From assembly GCF_001953745.1 (NCBI RefSeq), contig NZ_LWLN01000001.1, positions 2,790,001-2,854,000 on the forward strand: a stretch of 64,000 bases of DNA, read 5' to 3'. The stretch's first letter is position 1; each line of letters starts with the position of its first letter. Below are positions 9,152 through 21,372 of the stretch, in pieces. Both the position numbers and the translations under genes were made by a program. The DNA is from Natrinema saccharevitans. GTDB taxonomy: Archaea > Halobacteriota > Halobacteria > Halobacteriales > Natrialbaceae. The notes under the pieces were generated by a model. That model was not told the DNA's origin. It saw nothing but the letters and a program-made list of their open reading frames with translations, and did no database searches.

Positions 9152-9427
9152 ATGGACGATCTGACTGGGTTTCAACGAGACCTTCTGTACGTAATCGCGG
9201 GGGCCGATCAGCCGTCCGGCCAAGACGTCAAAGACGAAGTCGAGACGTACTACAACAGCGAGATCAACCACGGACGGTTGTATCCGAACCTCGATACACT
9301 CGTCAACAAAGACCTCGTCGAGAAGGGCCAACTCGATCGCCGAACGAACTACTACGAGATCAGCGACCACGGCCGGCAAGCCATCGAACAACGCCGCGAA
9401 TGGGAACAACAGTATATCACCGATTAG
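9152..9427 (+). CDS. PadR family transcriptional regulator
   Basis: A 91-residue winged-helix protein of the PadR family, DNA-binding domain only. The order is helix FQRDLLYVIAG, a recognition region with INHGRLYPNLDTL, and the wing LDRRTNYYEIS, as in PadR proteins. Start ATG 9152 (MDDLTGFQRD) is chosen over 9035 because the extension is unrelated sequence. Haloarchaeal genomes have many such short PadR proteins; the target is unknown. It stands alone, with gaps of over 300 bp on both sides. Confidence 0.88.
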   Translation: MDDLTGFQRDLLYVIAGADQPSGQDVKDEVETYYNSEINHGRLYPNLDTLVNKDLVEKGQLDRRTNYYEISDHGRQAIEQRREWEQQYITD

Positions 9428-9872
9428 TCTCGGCCGACCACCGCTCGAGTTGCACGTGGCCGACACCAAGAGGCCCACCACGTCGGCAACCGCCGACTCC
9501 ACGAGTACCGAACAGCCCCTCGTCTCCGACCGCCCCGCTCGGCCCAGTCAGCGCCGCTGCGAGTCGCGACCTAGACACGCGTGATAGCTCCCCCGTCACG
9601 TCTCCGGCTTCCAACTCCCACTGTCACCGGTTCCCGTCTCGAACGGACCCCGATCGATCGCTCCCTTGCTCGCTGAAACCCGGGGCTACTTACGTCGGGA
9701 GAGCCGTTGCTATACTATCCGAAAAAGGCGCTGTCCGTGGCGCAGTCGAGGCCGGACATCGATTCGGCCGCCCGAGACGTGATCCAAGCCGGTTCTCGCC
9801 GTGCAGCATATCCGTCCGGCGGCCGTTCTGGCCGCGTGACTGTCCACAGGACTGCTCTGATCGGTCCCACCA
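9428..9872. other. Intergenic region before RNase J gene
   Basis: A 445-bp gap. It contains a TATA-like CTATACTATCC near 9709-9720, far from the RNase J start, which could mean a long leader. Predicted frames are Arg/Ser/Pro-rich noise. No RNA gene is recognised. Confidence 0.4.
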
Positions 9873-11219
9873 ATGGAAATCGAAATTGCGACGATCGGCG
9901 GTTACGAGGAAGTCGGCCGACAGATGACGGCTGTCCGCGCTGGCGACGACATCGTGATCTTCGACATGGGTCTGAACCTGTCGAAGGTACTCATTCACGA
10001 CAACATCCGAACCGAAGGGATGCACAGTCTCGATCTGATCGACATGGGTGCCATCCCCGACGACCGGATCATGAGCGATCTCGAGGGCGACGTGCAGGCG
10101 ATCGTACCGACCCACGGCCACCTCGACCACATCGGTGCGATCAGCAAACTCGCACACCGGTACGACGCCCCCATCATCGCCTCCCCGTTCACGCTCGAAC
10201 TGGTCAAAGGCGAACTCGAGGAGGAAGGCAAGTTCGACGCCGACAACGAACTGATCGCGATGGATCCCGGCGAGACGACGTCGATCGGCGACAGCGGCGT
10301 CCTCGATCTCGAGTTCGTCAACGTCACCCACTCCATCGTCGACGCGATCAACCCGGTCCTCCATACCCCCGAAGGTGCCGTCGTCTACGGACTGGACAAG
10401 CGCATGGACCACACCCCCGTCATCGGCGATCCGATCGACATGGAGCGATTCCGCGAGATCGGCCGTGAGGGCGAGGGCGTCCTCGCCTACATCGAGGACT
10501 GTACCAACGCGAACAAGAAGGGCCGAACACCCTCCGAGAGCGTCGCCCGCGAACACCTGCGCGACGTCCTCTACAGCATGGAGGACTACAACGGCGGCAT
10601 CGTCGCGACGACGTTCTCGAGTCACATCGCCCGGGTGAAGTCGCTCATCGAGTTCGCCCGAGATATCGGCCGACAGCCGATCCTGCTGGGCCGCTCGATG
10701 GAGACGTATTCCGGTACTGCGAAACAGATCGGGATCGACTTCCCCTCCGACGTCGAGATGGTCGGCTACCGCCAATCCATCGAGCAGACCTTCGAGCGGA
10801 TCATGAACGAGGGCAAGGAGAACTTCCTCCCAGTCGTTACTGGGCATCAAGGCGAGCCGCGCGCGACCCTCACCCGCATGGGCCGCGGCGAGACGCCCTA
10901 CGAACTGGAAGACGGCGACAAGGTCGTCTTCTCGGCCCGCGTGATCCCGGAGCCGACAAACGAGGGCCAGCGTTATCAGGCCGAGAAACTCCTCCGCATG
11001 CAGGGCGCGCGCATCTACGACGATATCCACGTCTCGGGACACCTCTGTCAGGAAGGCCACTACGAGATGCTCGATGCGCTGCAGCCCGAACACGTGATTC
11101 CGGCCCACCAAGACATGAGCGGCTTCTCCGGATACGTCGATCTGGCATCCAATCGCGGATACAAGCTCGGACGTGATCTCCACGTCACTTCGAACGGAAA
11201 CGTCATTCAGTTAGTCTAG
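9873..11219 (+). CDS. rnj: Ribonuclease J
   Basis: A 448-residue metallo-beta-lactamase/beta-CASP ribonuclease of the archaeal RNase J group, a 5' to 3' exoribonuclease acting on RNA in the cytoplasm. The metal site is THGHLDHIG with H81, H83, D85 and H86; further ligands lie in VTHSI and near YGLDKRMDH. The beta-CASP part includes [10 protein letters not shown], and the carboxyl end has the motif [13 protein letters not shown] followed by IPAHQD. Length is normal for the short archaeal form. It converges on the rRNA operon. Confidence 0.92.
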   Translation: MEIEIATIGGYEEVGRQMTAVRAGDDIVIFDMGLNLSKVLIHDNIRTEGMHSLDLIDMGAIPDDRIMSDLEGDVQAIVPTHGHLDHIGAISKLAHRYDAPIIASPFTLELVKGELEEEGKFDADNELIAMDPGETTSIGDSGVLDLEFVNVTHSIVDAINPVLHTPEGAVVYGLDKRMDHTPVIGDPIDMERFREIGREGEGVLAYIEDCTNANKKGRTPSESVAREHLRDVLYSMEDYNGGIVATTFSSHIARVKSLIEFARDIGRQPILLGRSMETYSGTAKQIGIDFPSDVEMVGYRQSIEQTFERIMNEGKENFLPVVTGHQGEPRATLTRMGRGETPYELEDGDKVVFSARVIPEPTNEGQRYQAEKLLRMQGARIYDDIHVSGHLCQEGHYEMLDALQPEHVIPAHQDMSGFSGYVDLASNRGYKLGRDLHVTSNGNVIQLV

Positions 11220-11232
11220 GCCGAAGCGACTA

Positions 11233-11247
11233 CGGCTATTTTTCTTT
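11233..11247 (+). terminator. T-rich terminator after RNase J gene
   Basis: The sequence GGCTATTTTTCTTTC lies 14 bases past the RNase J stop codon. Such a T-tract without a strong hairpin is the usual archaeal termination signal. Confidence 0.55.
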
Positions 11248-11283
11248 CGACCGAAATAGCGACTAGCGACGAGGCTCGCTGGT

Positions 11284-11324
11284 GAATAAATACGAAAACC
11301 CACACAGCAGTTGCTGTGTGGGTT
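11284..11324 (-). terminator. Hairpin terminator of rRNA operon
   Basis: Downstream of the distal 5S gene on the minus strand is a perfect 13-bp inverted repeat (AACCCACACAGCA and its complement at 11297-11324, two bases between the arms), followed by the T-rich tail TTCGTATTTATT. This looks like an intrinsic-type terminator, unusually strong for an archaeon. Confidence 0.75.
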
Positions 11325-11336
11325 ACAGTATGAGTG

Positions 11337-11457
11337 GGAGCGGCGAATCGGGGTTCCCAGAGGGTCGCCCACTCCAGTACTGACCGAAACGTAGGCGAGC
11401 TTATCTTCCGTGTTCGGGATGGGTACGGGAGGTACCTCGCCACTGTGGCCGCTGTAA
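11337..11457 (-). rRNA. rrf: 5S ribosomal RNA, distal copy
   Basis: About 121 nt. On the minus strand it carries the 5S core CCCATCCCGAACACGG and the downstream segment AGTACTGGAGTGGGCGA. It is nearly identical to the proximal 5S copy at 11527-11648, with a few substitutions such as in GGTACCTCCCG. The ends are placed by comparison with the other copy. It is the last gene of the operon. Confidence 0.92.
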
Positions 11458-11507
11458 TGCCGACCGGCGGAATCGAACCGCCGTCAGACCACTGTCGGGA
11501 GATCGGC
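11458..11507 (-). other. tRNA-like processing element before distal 5S
   Basis: Directly upstream of the 5S gene is a T-arm-like hairpin: stem GGCGG/CCGCC with loop TTCGATT, followed by GGTCGGC, which can pair with GCCGATC upstream to form an acceptor-like stem. In Haloferax volcanii, tRNase Z has been shown to generate the 5S 5' end at a tRNA-like precursor structure; this element is its likely counterpart. Confidence 0.65.
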
Positions 11508-11526
11508 CGTATCGGCCGATATGAAT

Positions 11527-11648
11527 GGAGGCGGCGAATCGGGGTTCCCAGAGGGTCGCCCACTCCAGTACTGACCGAAACGCAGGCGAGCTTATCTTCC
11601 GTGTTCGGGATGGGTACGGGAGGCACCTCGCCGCTATGGCCGCCGTAA
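11527..11648 (-). rRNA. rrf: 5S ribosomal RNA, proximal copy
   Basis: About 122 nt, beginning TTACGGCGGCCATAG on the minus strand and containing the 5S core CCCATCCCGAACACGG. The terminal helix is formed by GGCGGC at the 5' end and GCCGCC near the 3' end. It follows 23S by about 120 bp and precedes the second 5S copy by 69 bp. Confidence 0.94.
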
Positions 11649-11649
11649 C

Positions 11650-11690
11650 GCCGACCGACGGACTCGAACCGTCGTCAAACCCTAATCGGT
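11650..11690 (-). other. tRNA-like processing element before proximal 5S
   Basis: T-arm-like hairpin with stem GACGG/CCGTC and loop TTCGAGT, followed by GGTCGGC that can pair (with two wobble pairs) with ACCGATT upstream. Compared with the distal element, the second stem pair changes from A-T to G-C on both sides, a compensatory change that supports the structure. Confidence 0.65.
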
Positions 11691-11711
11691 GTCTGTCCAA
11701 GACCGAGTGTA

Positions 11712-11742
11712 CGTGTAGTCCAGTTTGCGTCCGGACCCGTTC
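11712..11742 (-). other. 23S processing stem, 3' half (bulge-helix-bulge)
   Basis: Complementary to 14739-14769 on the other side of 23S. The paired blocks CGTGTAGTCCAG, GCGTCC and GGACCCGTTC are separated by three-base bulges on opposite strands, the layout cut by the archaeal splicing endonuclease to release pre-23S. Confidence 0.7.
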
Positions 11743-11769
11743 GCGCGTCACGGATCCAATGCGATGTAG

Positions 11770-14692
<2,923 letters not shown>

Positions 14693-14738
14693 GTTCATCG
14701 GATCGGCGTTGCGACAGAGTCGCAACATCGTGACCCGG

Positions 14739-14769
14739 GAACGGGTCCAGTGGACGCCTGGACTACACG
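14739..14769 (-). other. 23S processing stem, 5' half (bulge-helix-bulge)
   Basis: Pairs with 11712-11742 across the 23S gene. Blocks GAACGGGTCC, GGACGC and CTGGACTACACG match the partner, with the AGT bulge here and an AAA bulge (on the paired strand) opposite, defining a bulge-helix-bulge motif. Confidence 0.7.
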
Positions 14770-14919
14770 TACACACGGTCTCATCTGCACGCCGGTAGAC
14801 GGCCGGCCTGCATTGACCCTTCCCACCCACGCTTTCGCGGGGTGGTGCATCGGTTCGTTCGGATTAGACCGAAATCGTCTGCCCCACTTAAGGGGCACGA
14901 TTCGGTCCAACCCGAGCCA

Positions 14920-14991
14920 TGGACCCACAGGGATTCGAACCCTGGGCATCCTCCTTGCAAAGGAGGCACTCTACCACTGAGCTATGGGCCC
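14920..14991 (-). tRNA. tRNA-Ala (TGC)
   Basis: A 72-nt tRNA in the 16S-23S spacer, its standard place in haloarchaea. Acceptor stem GGGCCCA/TGGGTCC with discriminator A; anticodon stem-loop CTCCTTTGCAAGGAG gives anticodon TGC; T-arm AGGGTTCGAATCCCT. CCA is not encoded, so the CCA-adding enzyme at 18843 is needed. It is released from the operon transcript by RNase P and tRNase Z. Confidence 0.96.
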
Positions 14992-15025
14992 ACGTCCGCC
15001 ACAAAGGCGGACAGCGGGAGTAGGT

Positions 15026-15065
15026 GTTAGCCTTGGTAGTTCAAAGGTGCCCGATCGGCCACGAC
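15026..15065 (-). other. 16S processing stem, 3' half (bulge-helix-bulge)
   Basis: The block GTTAGCCTTGGTAGTTC is the exact complement of 16728-16744 upstream of 16S. After a three-base AAA bulge, the core helix CCGATCGG continues and then ACGAC pairs again, giving a bulge-helix-bulge motif for excision of pre-16S. Confidence 0.75.
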
Positions 15066-15143
15066 GTGGGTCGATCGAACGTGGACTGCGTGGCGCTACG
15101 CGCCACGACTTTTGGGCCGGGGCGACGCCCCGGTCCCGGTCTG

Positions 15144-16616
<1,473 letters not shown>

Positions 16617-16702
16617 GCTATTTGATCTCCCCAGTTGGGGAGAGTCTGTTGGCGGTGAATGTTGGTACACACTCACACATGGGTCCACGTTCGCTGACGC
16701 CG

Positions 16703-16744
16703 GTCGTGTGACCGATCGGGCGTCACCGAACTACCAAGGCTAAC
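16703..16744 (-). other. 16S processing stem, 5' half (bulge-helix-bulge)
   Basis: Partner of 15026-15065. It holds GTCGTG, the three-base bulge TGA, the core helix CCGATCGGG and then GAACTACCAAGGCTAAC, which is perfectly complementary over 17 bp. This is the canonical archaeal pre-16S stem. Confidence 0.75.
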
Positions 16745-16816
16745 ATCAGATCCCATCTGTACGGCGGACCGCAGGGGTGGAATCCTCATTTCCTTCGGAT
16801 GTATTCGTACGCCGTC

Positions 16817-16827
16817 TGGGGTACATA
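16817..16827 (-). promoter_or_regulatory. rRNA promoter box (TTATGTACCCC)
   Basis: On the minus strand TTATGTACCCC is preceded by TCCGAAGGGA and followed about 25 bases later by GCGTACGAATAC. It resembles the Halobacterium rRNA promoter with TTATGTACCCC and a GCGAACG-like start region. It lies about 200 bp upstream of mature 16S. Confidence 0.6.
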
Positions 16828-16913
16828 ATCCCTTCGGACTCGAGCCATCCGCGGTGGCGGAGTGAGTTACGCACGCCGCCTCCTTCTTCGTATATATTCA
16901 CAATCGCTGGTTA

Positions 16914-16923
16914 CTACTTAAGG
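16914..16923 (-). promoter_or_regulatory. rRNA promoter box (CCTTAAGTAG)
   Basis: CCTTAAGTAG on the minus strand, with GCGATTGTGAATA about 25 bases downstream as a probable start region. It resembles the CTTAAGTA promoters described upstream of haloarchaeal rRNA operons, suggesting at least two tandem promoters here. Confidence 0.6.
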
Positions 16924-17417
16924 CCTGCGAACCGATATTTCACAGAGAGGGAGTACCACACACGATTGCCTGACGATATTCCAATTATCCCCCCGATATG
17001 ACAGTTTCATATGGCAAGTGCCGGTTCGAACATCGTAGACCACTCGCATTCCTCATCAGCCTGCTCCGGCCCGCTCGCGTTAGCTCGCAACGCTCCGCGG
17101 GTCGTGTGCCAGTTGAAATGCTCTGCCATCGCCGAAGTCAAAGCGCTGCATAAGATATGAGTGGATACCAAGTGACCGTAGCTCGCCTCGAGCCAGTGGC
17201 CGACTATCGTACTGAATCGAGGGCAGTTTGGGAACGTTGCAACCCCCTCGCAGTCCGGAAACTCGATGCTGTCGGTAGCCGGTAGCCACGACAATATCCG
17301 ACGCCTAGCCTTCGGTTCAGCGACTCGTTCGTTCAAAATAGAAAACGATCTGTTCGACCTGTTCAGGGCACCCCCAAAGCCGAATCGCTTTCGGCCACAG
17401 TTCGGGCGTTCCGCGAA
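16924..17417. other. rRNA operon upstream region
   Basis: About 490 bp between the rRNA promoters and tRNA-Ile2. AT-rich patches (17000-17020 and 17325-17345) include a T-rich stretch just downstream of tRNA-Ile2 on the minus strand that could end its transcript. More distal rRNA promoters could lie here, but I cannot point to another clear box. The minus-strand frame through this area also crosses the tRNA and is rejected. Confidence 0.4.
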
Positions 17418-17492
17418 TGGGCCCTGACGGATTCGAACCATCGACCACTCGGTTATGAGCCGAGCGCTCTTACCAGACTGAGCTAAGGGCCC
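17418..17492 (-). tRNA. tRNA-Ile2 (CAT, probable agmatidine type)
   Basis: A 75-nt tRNA with acceptor stem GGGCCCT/AGGGCCC, discriminator A, anticodon loop CTCATAA (anticodon CAT) and T-arm GATGGTTCGAATCCGTC. The body matches the archaeal isoleucine tRNA that reads AUA after modification of C34 to agmatidine; it lacks the initiator features and differs from the usual elongator Met acceptor. A TATA-like CGTTAATTAGC lies about 25-34 bp upstream. Met(CAT) remains a less likely alternative. Confidence 0.88.
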
Positions 17493-17516
17493 TTCGATCG
17501 GGACCAATCGCGCGCG

Positions 17517-17526
17517 CTAATTAACG
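17517..17526 (-). promoter_or_regulatory. TATA-like box of tRNA-Ile2
   Basis: CGTTAATTAG on the minus strand, 25-34 bp upstream of the tRNA 5' end, the expected distance for an archaeal TATA element. It overlaps the stop codon of the coding remnant described next. Confidence 0.55.
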
Positions 17527-17663
17527 TTTGCTGTCTGGTCCGCTCGAGAGAAGGGTATGGGACCCGACGACGCCGTCAGCGCGTCGAGTTCTGCGTCGGT
17601 CAGCTCGGCCTCGAGGTCCACCCGACTGTGGGATTCGCGGATCCCCGCACACGCGCTTGGGGG
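17517..17663 (-). pseudogene. Possible carboxyl-terminal coding remnant
   Basis: An open frame of 48 codons bounded by stops and without an ATG reads like the acidic tail of a haloarchaeal protein: VDLEAELTDAELDAL followed by GPIPFSRADQ. The composition is coding-like, unlike the Arg/Ser-rich alternative frame on the same strand. It may be the 3' remnant of a gene deleted next to the tRNA, or a 34-codon gene starting at a GTG. The family is not recognised. Confidence 0.3.
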
Positions 17664-17902
17664 TCAAGTTCGGCGATGGAGTCGAGGTGGGGGCACATCG
17701 AAATCGGACCAACGGACGTGGCGTCAATAACGGCTGTAGTAGCCACTGCAAGCCATAGGACACCCGAGCGGAGATAGCGTTGCGACCGCTGGAAATAGTG
17801 TCAGCTACTCTAGGCGGGGCTCGAGCAGTTCGCCACGGAACGTGCGGTCGCTGCCGGTTTCGAGTCGACGGCGCGTCGGAACTGCCGGCGAACATGGGCC
17901 GG

Positions 17903-18487
17903 CTACTCGTCCCGATACTCCGCGAGCGTCTGGTCGCTCGTCCCGGAACGGTGACGCGTCGCCAGCCCCGCGAGGTGCGGTGTTTCGGGGACGATCAGTT
18001 CCTCGCAGGCAGTTTCGCAGGCGCTTTTGCTGCCGGGCAGACAGAAGACCGGCGTGTCGACCGCGATGCCCGCGGTCGCGCGCGATGCCATCGCTCGCGT
18101 GCCGACTTCGTCCCAAGAGAGCGAACGGAACAGTTCGCCGAAGCCGGGCAGTTCGCGTTCGAACAGGGACGATGTCGCCTCCGGCGAGACATCGTCGACG
18201 GTGACGCCGGTCCCGCCGGTGGTACAGACGACGTCGATGTCCTGACGGGCGACCAGTTGCCGGACGGCGGTTTTGATCGCCGAGTAGTCGTCTCGAACCA
18301 GCAGTCGCGCTCGGACCTCGTGGTCATCGGCCTCGAAACAGTCCTGGATGGTGTCGCCGCCCGGATCGTCAGGGTCGTCTTCGCGCGCGCGCGAACTCGA
18401 GACGGTAACGATGCCGACGTGAAGCGGGTCGATGACGTCGTGACCGTGGTCGTCAGTACTCCGGCGCTCGTCGTGATCGGTGGTCAT
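17903..18487 (-). CDS. moaB: MoaB/Mog family molybdopterin protein
   Basis: A 194-residue protein of the MoaB/MogA family, which adenylylates molybdopterin before metal insertion in molybdenum or tungsten cofactor synthesis. Motifs are CTTGGTGVTVDDVSPEA in the middle and LPGSKSACETACEEL near the end. The amino tail of about 18 His/Asp-rich residues is typical haloarchaeal decoration. No other cofactor genes are next to it. Start ATG 18487 fits the family. Confidence 0.88.
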   Translation of the reverse strand: MTTDHDERRSTDDHGHDVIDPLHVGIVTVSSSRAREDDPDDPGGDTIQDCFEADDHEVRARLLVRDDYSAIKTAVRQLVARQDIDVVCTTGGTGVTVDDVSPEATSSLFERELPGFGELFRSLSWDEVGTRAMASRATAGIAVDTPVFCLPGSKSACETACEELIVPETPHLAGLATRHRSGTSDQTLAEYRDE

Positions 18488-18674
18488 GGCTACACATCAC
18501 TGGCGAAGGTGGTTAATCCCTCCCCCGAAAGCGGGGTCGAACGCGACCGGCCTCGGAGCGGCTACTGTGAGCAGTGGAGCGTGTCGGTTGGGGAAGTACA
18601 TGCGCCGTCCATCGATCGGTAACTGAGGACGGAAACAAAAGGACGGAGCTATCGAATGTAGCGTCGGGAGAAGA

Positions 18675-18747
18675 CGCCGAAGCCAGGACTCGAACCTGGG
18701 ACAACCTCGTTAACAGCGAGGTGCTCTACCATCTGAGCTACTTCGGC
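18675..18747 (-). tRNA. tRNA-Asn (GTT)
   Basis: A 73-nt tRNA with acceptor stem GCCGAAG/CTTCGGC and discriminator G (usual for Asn), anticodon stem-loop CTCGCTGTTAACGAG giving GTT, and T-arm CCAGGTTCGAGTCCTGG. CCA is not encoded. It lies head-to-head with the CCA-adding enzyme gene. Confidence 0.95.
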
Positions 18748-18765
18748 TTATCCTCCGATAATCGG

Positions 18766-18778
18766 GTGTATTTGATAG
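18766..18778 (-). promoter_or_regulatory. TATA-like box of tRNA-Asn
   Basis: TATCAAATACACC on the minus strand, starting about 31 bp and ending 19 bp upstream of the tRNA 5' end, fitting an archaeal TATA element. Confidence 0.5.
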
Positions 18779-18842
18779 GGCTTTCGTTTTGCCTGCATCG
18801 GGTTCGACACCCTTTCACGCACCGCTCGAGTACGCTCGGTCG

Positions 18843-20243
18843 ATGAGCGAGGAGGACGCCGACCGCGACGGGCCCGAGGATGGAGACGGTAACCGCGATC
18901 TCGAGGCGGTACTCGCCGAGGTTCGTGATCGCGTGACCCCCGACGAGGCGGAACGGACGCGGCTTCGCGAGGTCGCAGAGCGACTAATCGACCGCGCCGA
19001 GGCCGCGGCGACCGAGCGCTGTGACGGGGCCGACGTTTTACAGGTCGGCTCGACCGCCCGGAACACCTGGATCGCCGGCGACCGCGATATCGACATCTTC
19101 GTTCGGTTTCCGTCGGAACTCGACCGCGAGACTCTCGAGGAGTACGGCCTCGCGGTCGGTCACGAGACGCTGCCGTCGGGCCACGAGGAGTACGCCGAAC
19201 ACCCCTACGTCAAGGGCGAGGTCGAGGGGTTCGACGTCGACGTGGTCCCCTGTTTCCGGCTCGAGTCCGCGACGGAGATTCGATCGGCCGTCGACCGCAC
19301 GCCGTTTCATACCCAATACCTCAAGCGACGGCTCGACGACGAGCTTGCCGGAGACGTTCGGCTCACGAAGCAGTTCCTCAAGGGGATCGGGGTCTACGGG
19401 AGCGACCTCCGAACGCGCGGGTTCAGCGGCTATCTCACGGAACTGCTCGTCTGCGAGTACGGCGGCTTCCGACCATTGCTCGAGGTCGCAGCGGACTGGC
19501 GGCCGCCGGTGGAACTCGATCCCGAGGATCACGGGACGAAGGCGTTCGACGATCCGCTAGCCGTTATCGATCCGACCGATCCCGAGCGCAACGTCGCCGC
19601 CGTCTGTTCGGCGGCGAACGTCGCCCGGTTCCAGCACTACGCCCGGGCGTTCCTCGAGTCGCCGCGGCCGGCGTGGTTCGAACCGGAGACGACCGAGCCG
19701 CTGACCGAAACGGAACTGCGCGGCCACCTCGAGCGCCGGGGGACGACCCCCGTCGCCGTTCGCTTCGACGCCCCTGACCTCGTCGAGGACCAACTCTATC
19801 CGCAACTCCGGAAGTCCCTGGACGGGATCACGCGAGGGCTCGACGATCGCGAGTTCGACGTCTTCCGCGCGACGGCGATGGCCGACGGGGCCGCCGTCGT
19901 TTTCGTCGAACTCGCGGTGAGCGAGCGGCCCGGGGTCGAGCGCCACGAGGGGCCGCCGGTCCACGTCCGCGATCACGCCGACGGATTCTACGACGCCTAC
20001 GCGGACGATCCCGATGCGTACGGGCCGTTCATCGAGGACGACCGGTACGTCACCGAGCGCGAGCGGGAGTTTACGACCGCCCGCGAGTTCCTCGAGAGCG
20101 ACCGGCTCTTCGACGTGGGGCTGGGAACACACGTCGAGACGGCGCTCGAGGACGGCTACGAGGTGCTGGTCGGTGACGACATCACTGCGTTGCTCGGAGA
20201 GTTCGGGGCGGAACTTGCAGCCTATTTCGAGCCCCGGCCCTGA
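18843..20243 (+). CDS. cca: CCA tRNA nucleotidyltransferase (archaeal class I)
   Basis: A 466-residue archaeal CCA-adding enzyme that builds or repairs the CCA end of tRNAs; none of the tRNAs in this window encodes CCA, so it is needed. The nucleotidyltransferase signature is GS at residues 69-70 and the metal-binding pair D82 and D84 in DRDIDIF, with a third acidic residue in GFDVDVVPCF. The central and tail domains (PFHTQYLKRR; VTEREREFTTAREFL) match class I enzymes. Start ATG 18843 is chosen; the frame upstream runs toward the tRNA-Asn promoter. Confidence 0.93.
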   Translation: MSEEDADRDGPEDGDGNRDLEAVLAEVRDRVTPDEAERTRLREVAERLIDRAEAAATERCDGADVLQVGSTARNTWIAGDRDIDIFVRFPSELDRETLEEYGLAVGHETLPSGHEEYAEHPYVKGEVEGFDVDVVPCFRLESATEIRSAVDRTPFHTQYLKRRLDDELAGDVRLTKQFLKGIGVYGSDLRTRGFSGYLTELLVCEYGGFRPLLEVAADWRPPVELDPEDHGTKAFDDPLAVIDPTDPERNVAAVCSAANVARFQHYARAFLESPRPAWFEPETTEPLTETELRGHLERRGTTPVAVRFDAPDLVEDQLYPQLRKSLDGITRGLDDREFDVFRATAMADGAAVVFVELAVSERPGVERHEGPPVHVRDHADGFYDAYADDPDAYGPFIEDDRYVTEREREFTTAREFLESDRLFDVGLGTHVETALEDGYEVLVGDDITALLGEFGAELAAYFEPRP

Positions 20244-20252
20244 GCCGGAGCG

Positions 20253-20337
20253 CTGTAGTAGCTCTTGAAAGTCAATGCACGCCCGATCGCAGGACAGCGT
20301 TGTGTCGGTGTGTGAATCGTTTCAAGAGCTACTATAG
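20253..20337. repeat. 85-bp imperfect palindrome (element A)
   Basis: Perfect 15-bp inverted arms (TAGTAGCTCTTGAAA at 20256-20270 and its complement at 20320-20334) flank a 49-bp core that can itself pair partly (CCGA with TCGG, and GCACG with the G/T-rich right side). It sits between the convergent cca and histone deacetylase-like genes, and its right arm supplies the last codons and TGA stop of the latter. I recall similar elements in other Natrialbales genomes but cannot verify this here. Confidence 0.7.
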
Positions 20338-21368
20338 TAGCAGTCGTCCAGTTCGACATCGAGGTCGTGTGCTTCGAGGACATCTTCGAGGGTCGATTCG
20401 GCGTTGTCGTCGGGCTCGTCGTCGGGCTCGATCGGTTCACGGCCGTCGAAGGTCTCGTGGACCATCGCGACGCTGTCGGCGAGGACGTCAAGCCCGTAGC
20501 CCCCTTCGAGGATAAAAGCGAGCGCGGCGTCGGTCTCTTCCGCGAGGGTTCGAACCCGGTCGCTCAACAGGGCGTAGGCCTCCGTCGAGAGTCGGATCCG
20601 CGAGATGGGGTCGTGACGGTGGGCGTCAAAGCCCGCGCTGGTCAACAGGAGATCGGGATCGAAGTCGGTGAGCGCGGCGGCAATCGGGCCGTCGACGGCG
20701 GCGAGATACTCGCTGTCGTCGGTGCCGGCCGGCATCGGGATATTCATCGTCGTCCCCTCGCCGTCGCCCTCGCCGGTCTCGTCGATATCGCCGGTGCCCG
20801 GATAGAGCCCCTGTTCGTGCAGCGAGACGAAGAAGACGTCACCGCGGTCGTAGAAGATGTCCTGCGTGCCGTTGCCGTGGTGGACGTCCCAGTCGAGGAT
20901 CGCGACCCGATCGACGTCGTAGGCGTCGTGATCGAGTGCGTGTTGGGCGGCGACGGCGACGTTGTTGACGAAACAAAACCCCATCGCGTTGTCGTAGACC
21001 GCGTGATGGCCCGGCGGACGGCCGATCGAGAAGGGTGTTTCGCGGCCCGTTGCGCCCTCGAGAGCCGTTTCGGCGGCCCAGCAAGCCAGCCCCGCACTTC
21101 GGGCGGCCGCGTCCCACGTTTCCTCGACGGCGGTGGTGTCGGGATCCCAGCTGCCGCCGCCGTCGGCACAGAACTCCCGGACCGACTCGAGGTAGTCGCG
21201 CTCGTGGACGGTCGCCATCGCGTCGAGGTCGCAGGGGTCGGCCTCGACGTACTCGACGCCGTGTTTCTTCTGGAGCCGCTTGCGGATCGCCCGTAGCCGG
21301 TCCGGCGACTCGGGGTGGCGCGAACCGGGATCGTGTGCGAGACAGACCTCGCTGTAGCCGAACTGCAT
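20322..21368 (-). CDS. hdaI: Histone deacetylase family protein
   Basis: A 348-residue class II-like histone deacetylase/acetylpolyamine amidohydrolase. The catalytic site is complete: RPPGHHA (His dyad), DWDVHHGNGTQ with zinc ligands Asp and His, and the zinc Asp in TSAGFDAHRHDP; GGY near residue 300 is the tyrosine motif. It could deacetylate proteins or small amines; proximity to a histone gene is suggestive but haloarchaeal histones lack acetylatable tails. The last five codons and the stop come from palindrome element A. Confidence 0.88.
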   Translation of the reverse strand: MQFGYSEVCLAHDPGSRHPESPDRLRAIRKRLQKKHGVEYVEADPCDLDAMATVHERDYLESVREFCADGGGSWDPDTTAVEETWDAAARSAGLACWAAETALEGATGRETPFSIGRPPGHHAVYDNAMGFCFVNNVAVAAQHALDHDAYDVDRVAILDWDVHHGNGTQDIFYDRGDVFFVSLHEQGLYPGTGDIDETGEGDGEGTTMNIPMPAGTDDSEYLAAVDGPIAAALTDFDPDLLLTSAGFDAHRHDPISRIRLSTEAYALLSDRVRTLAEETDAALAFILEGGYGLDVLADSVAMVHETFDGREPIEPDDEPDDNAESTLEDVLEAHDLDVELDDCYYSSS

Positions 21369-21372
21369 CTGC

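Noticed and set aside
17418-17492. Elongator or initiator tRNA-Met for the CAT anticodon tRNA
   Set aside because: Acceptor stem GGGCCCT and the body fit the isoleucine tRNA read as AUA after C34 modification; initiator features (AGCGGG start, GGG/CCC anticodon stem) are absent.
17007-17507. Minus-strand 166-codon frame upstream of the rRNA operon
   Set aside because: It runs through tRNA-Ile2 and the region behind it; composition is not haloarchaeal coding.
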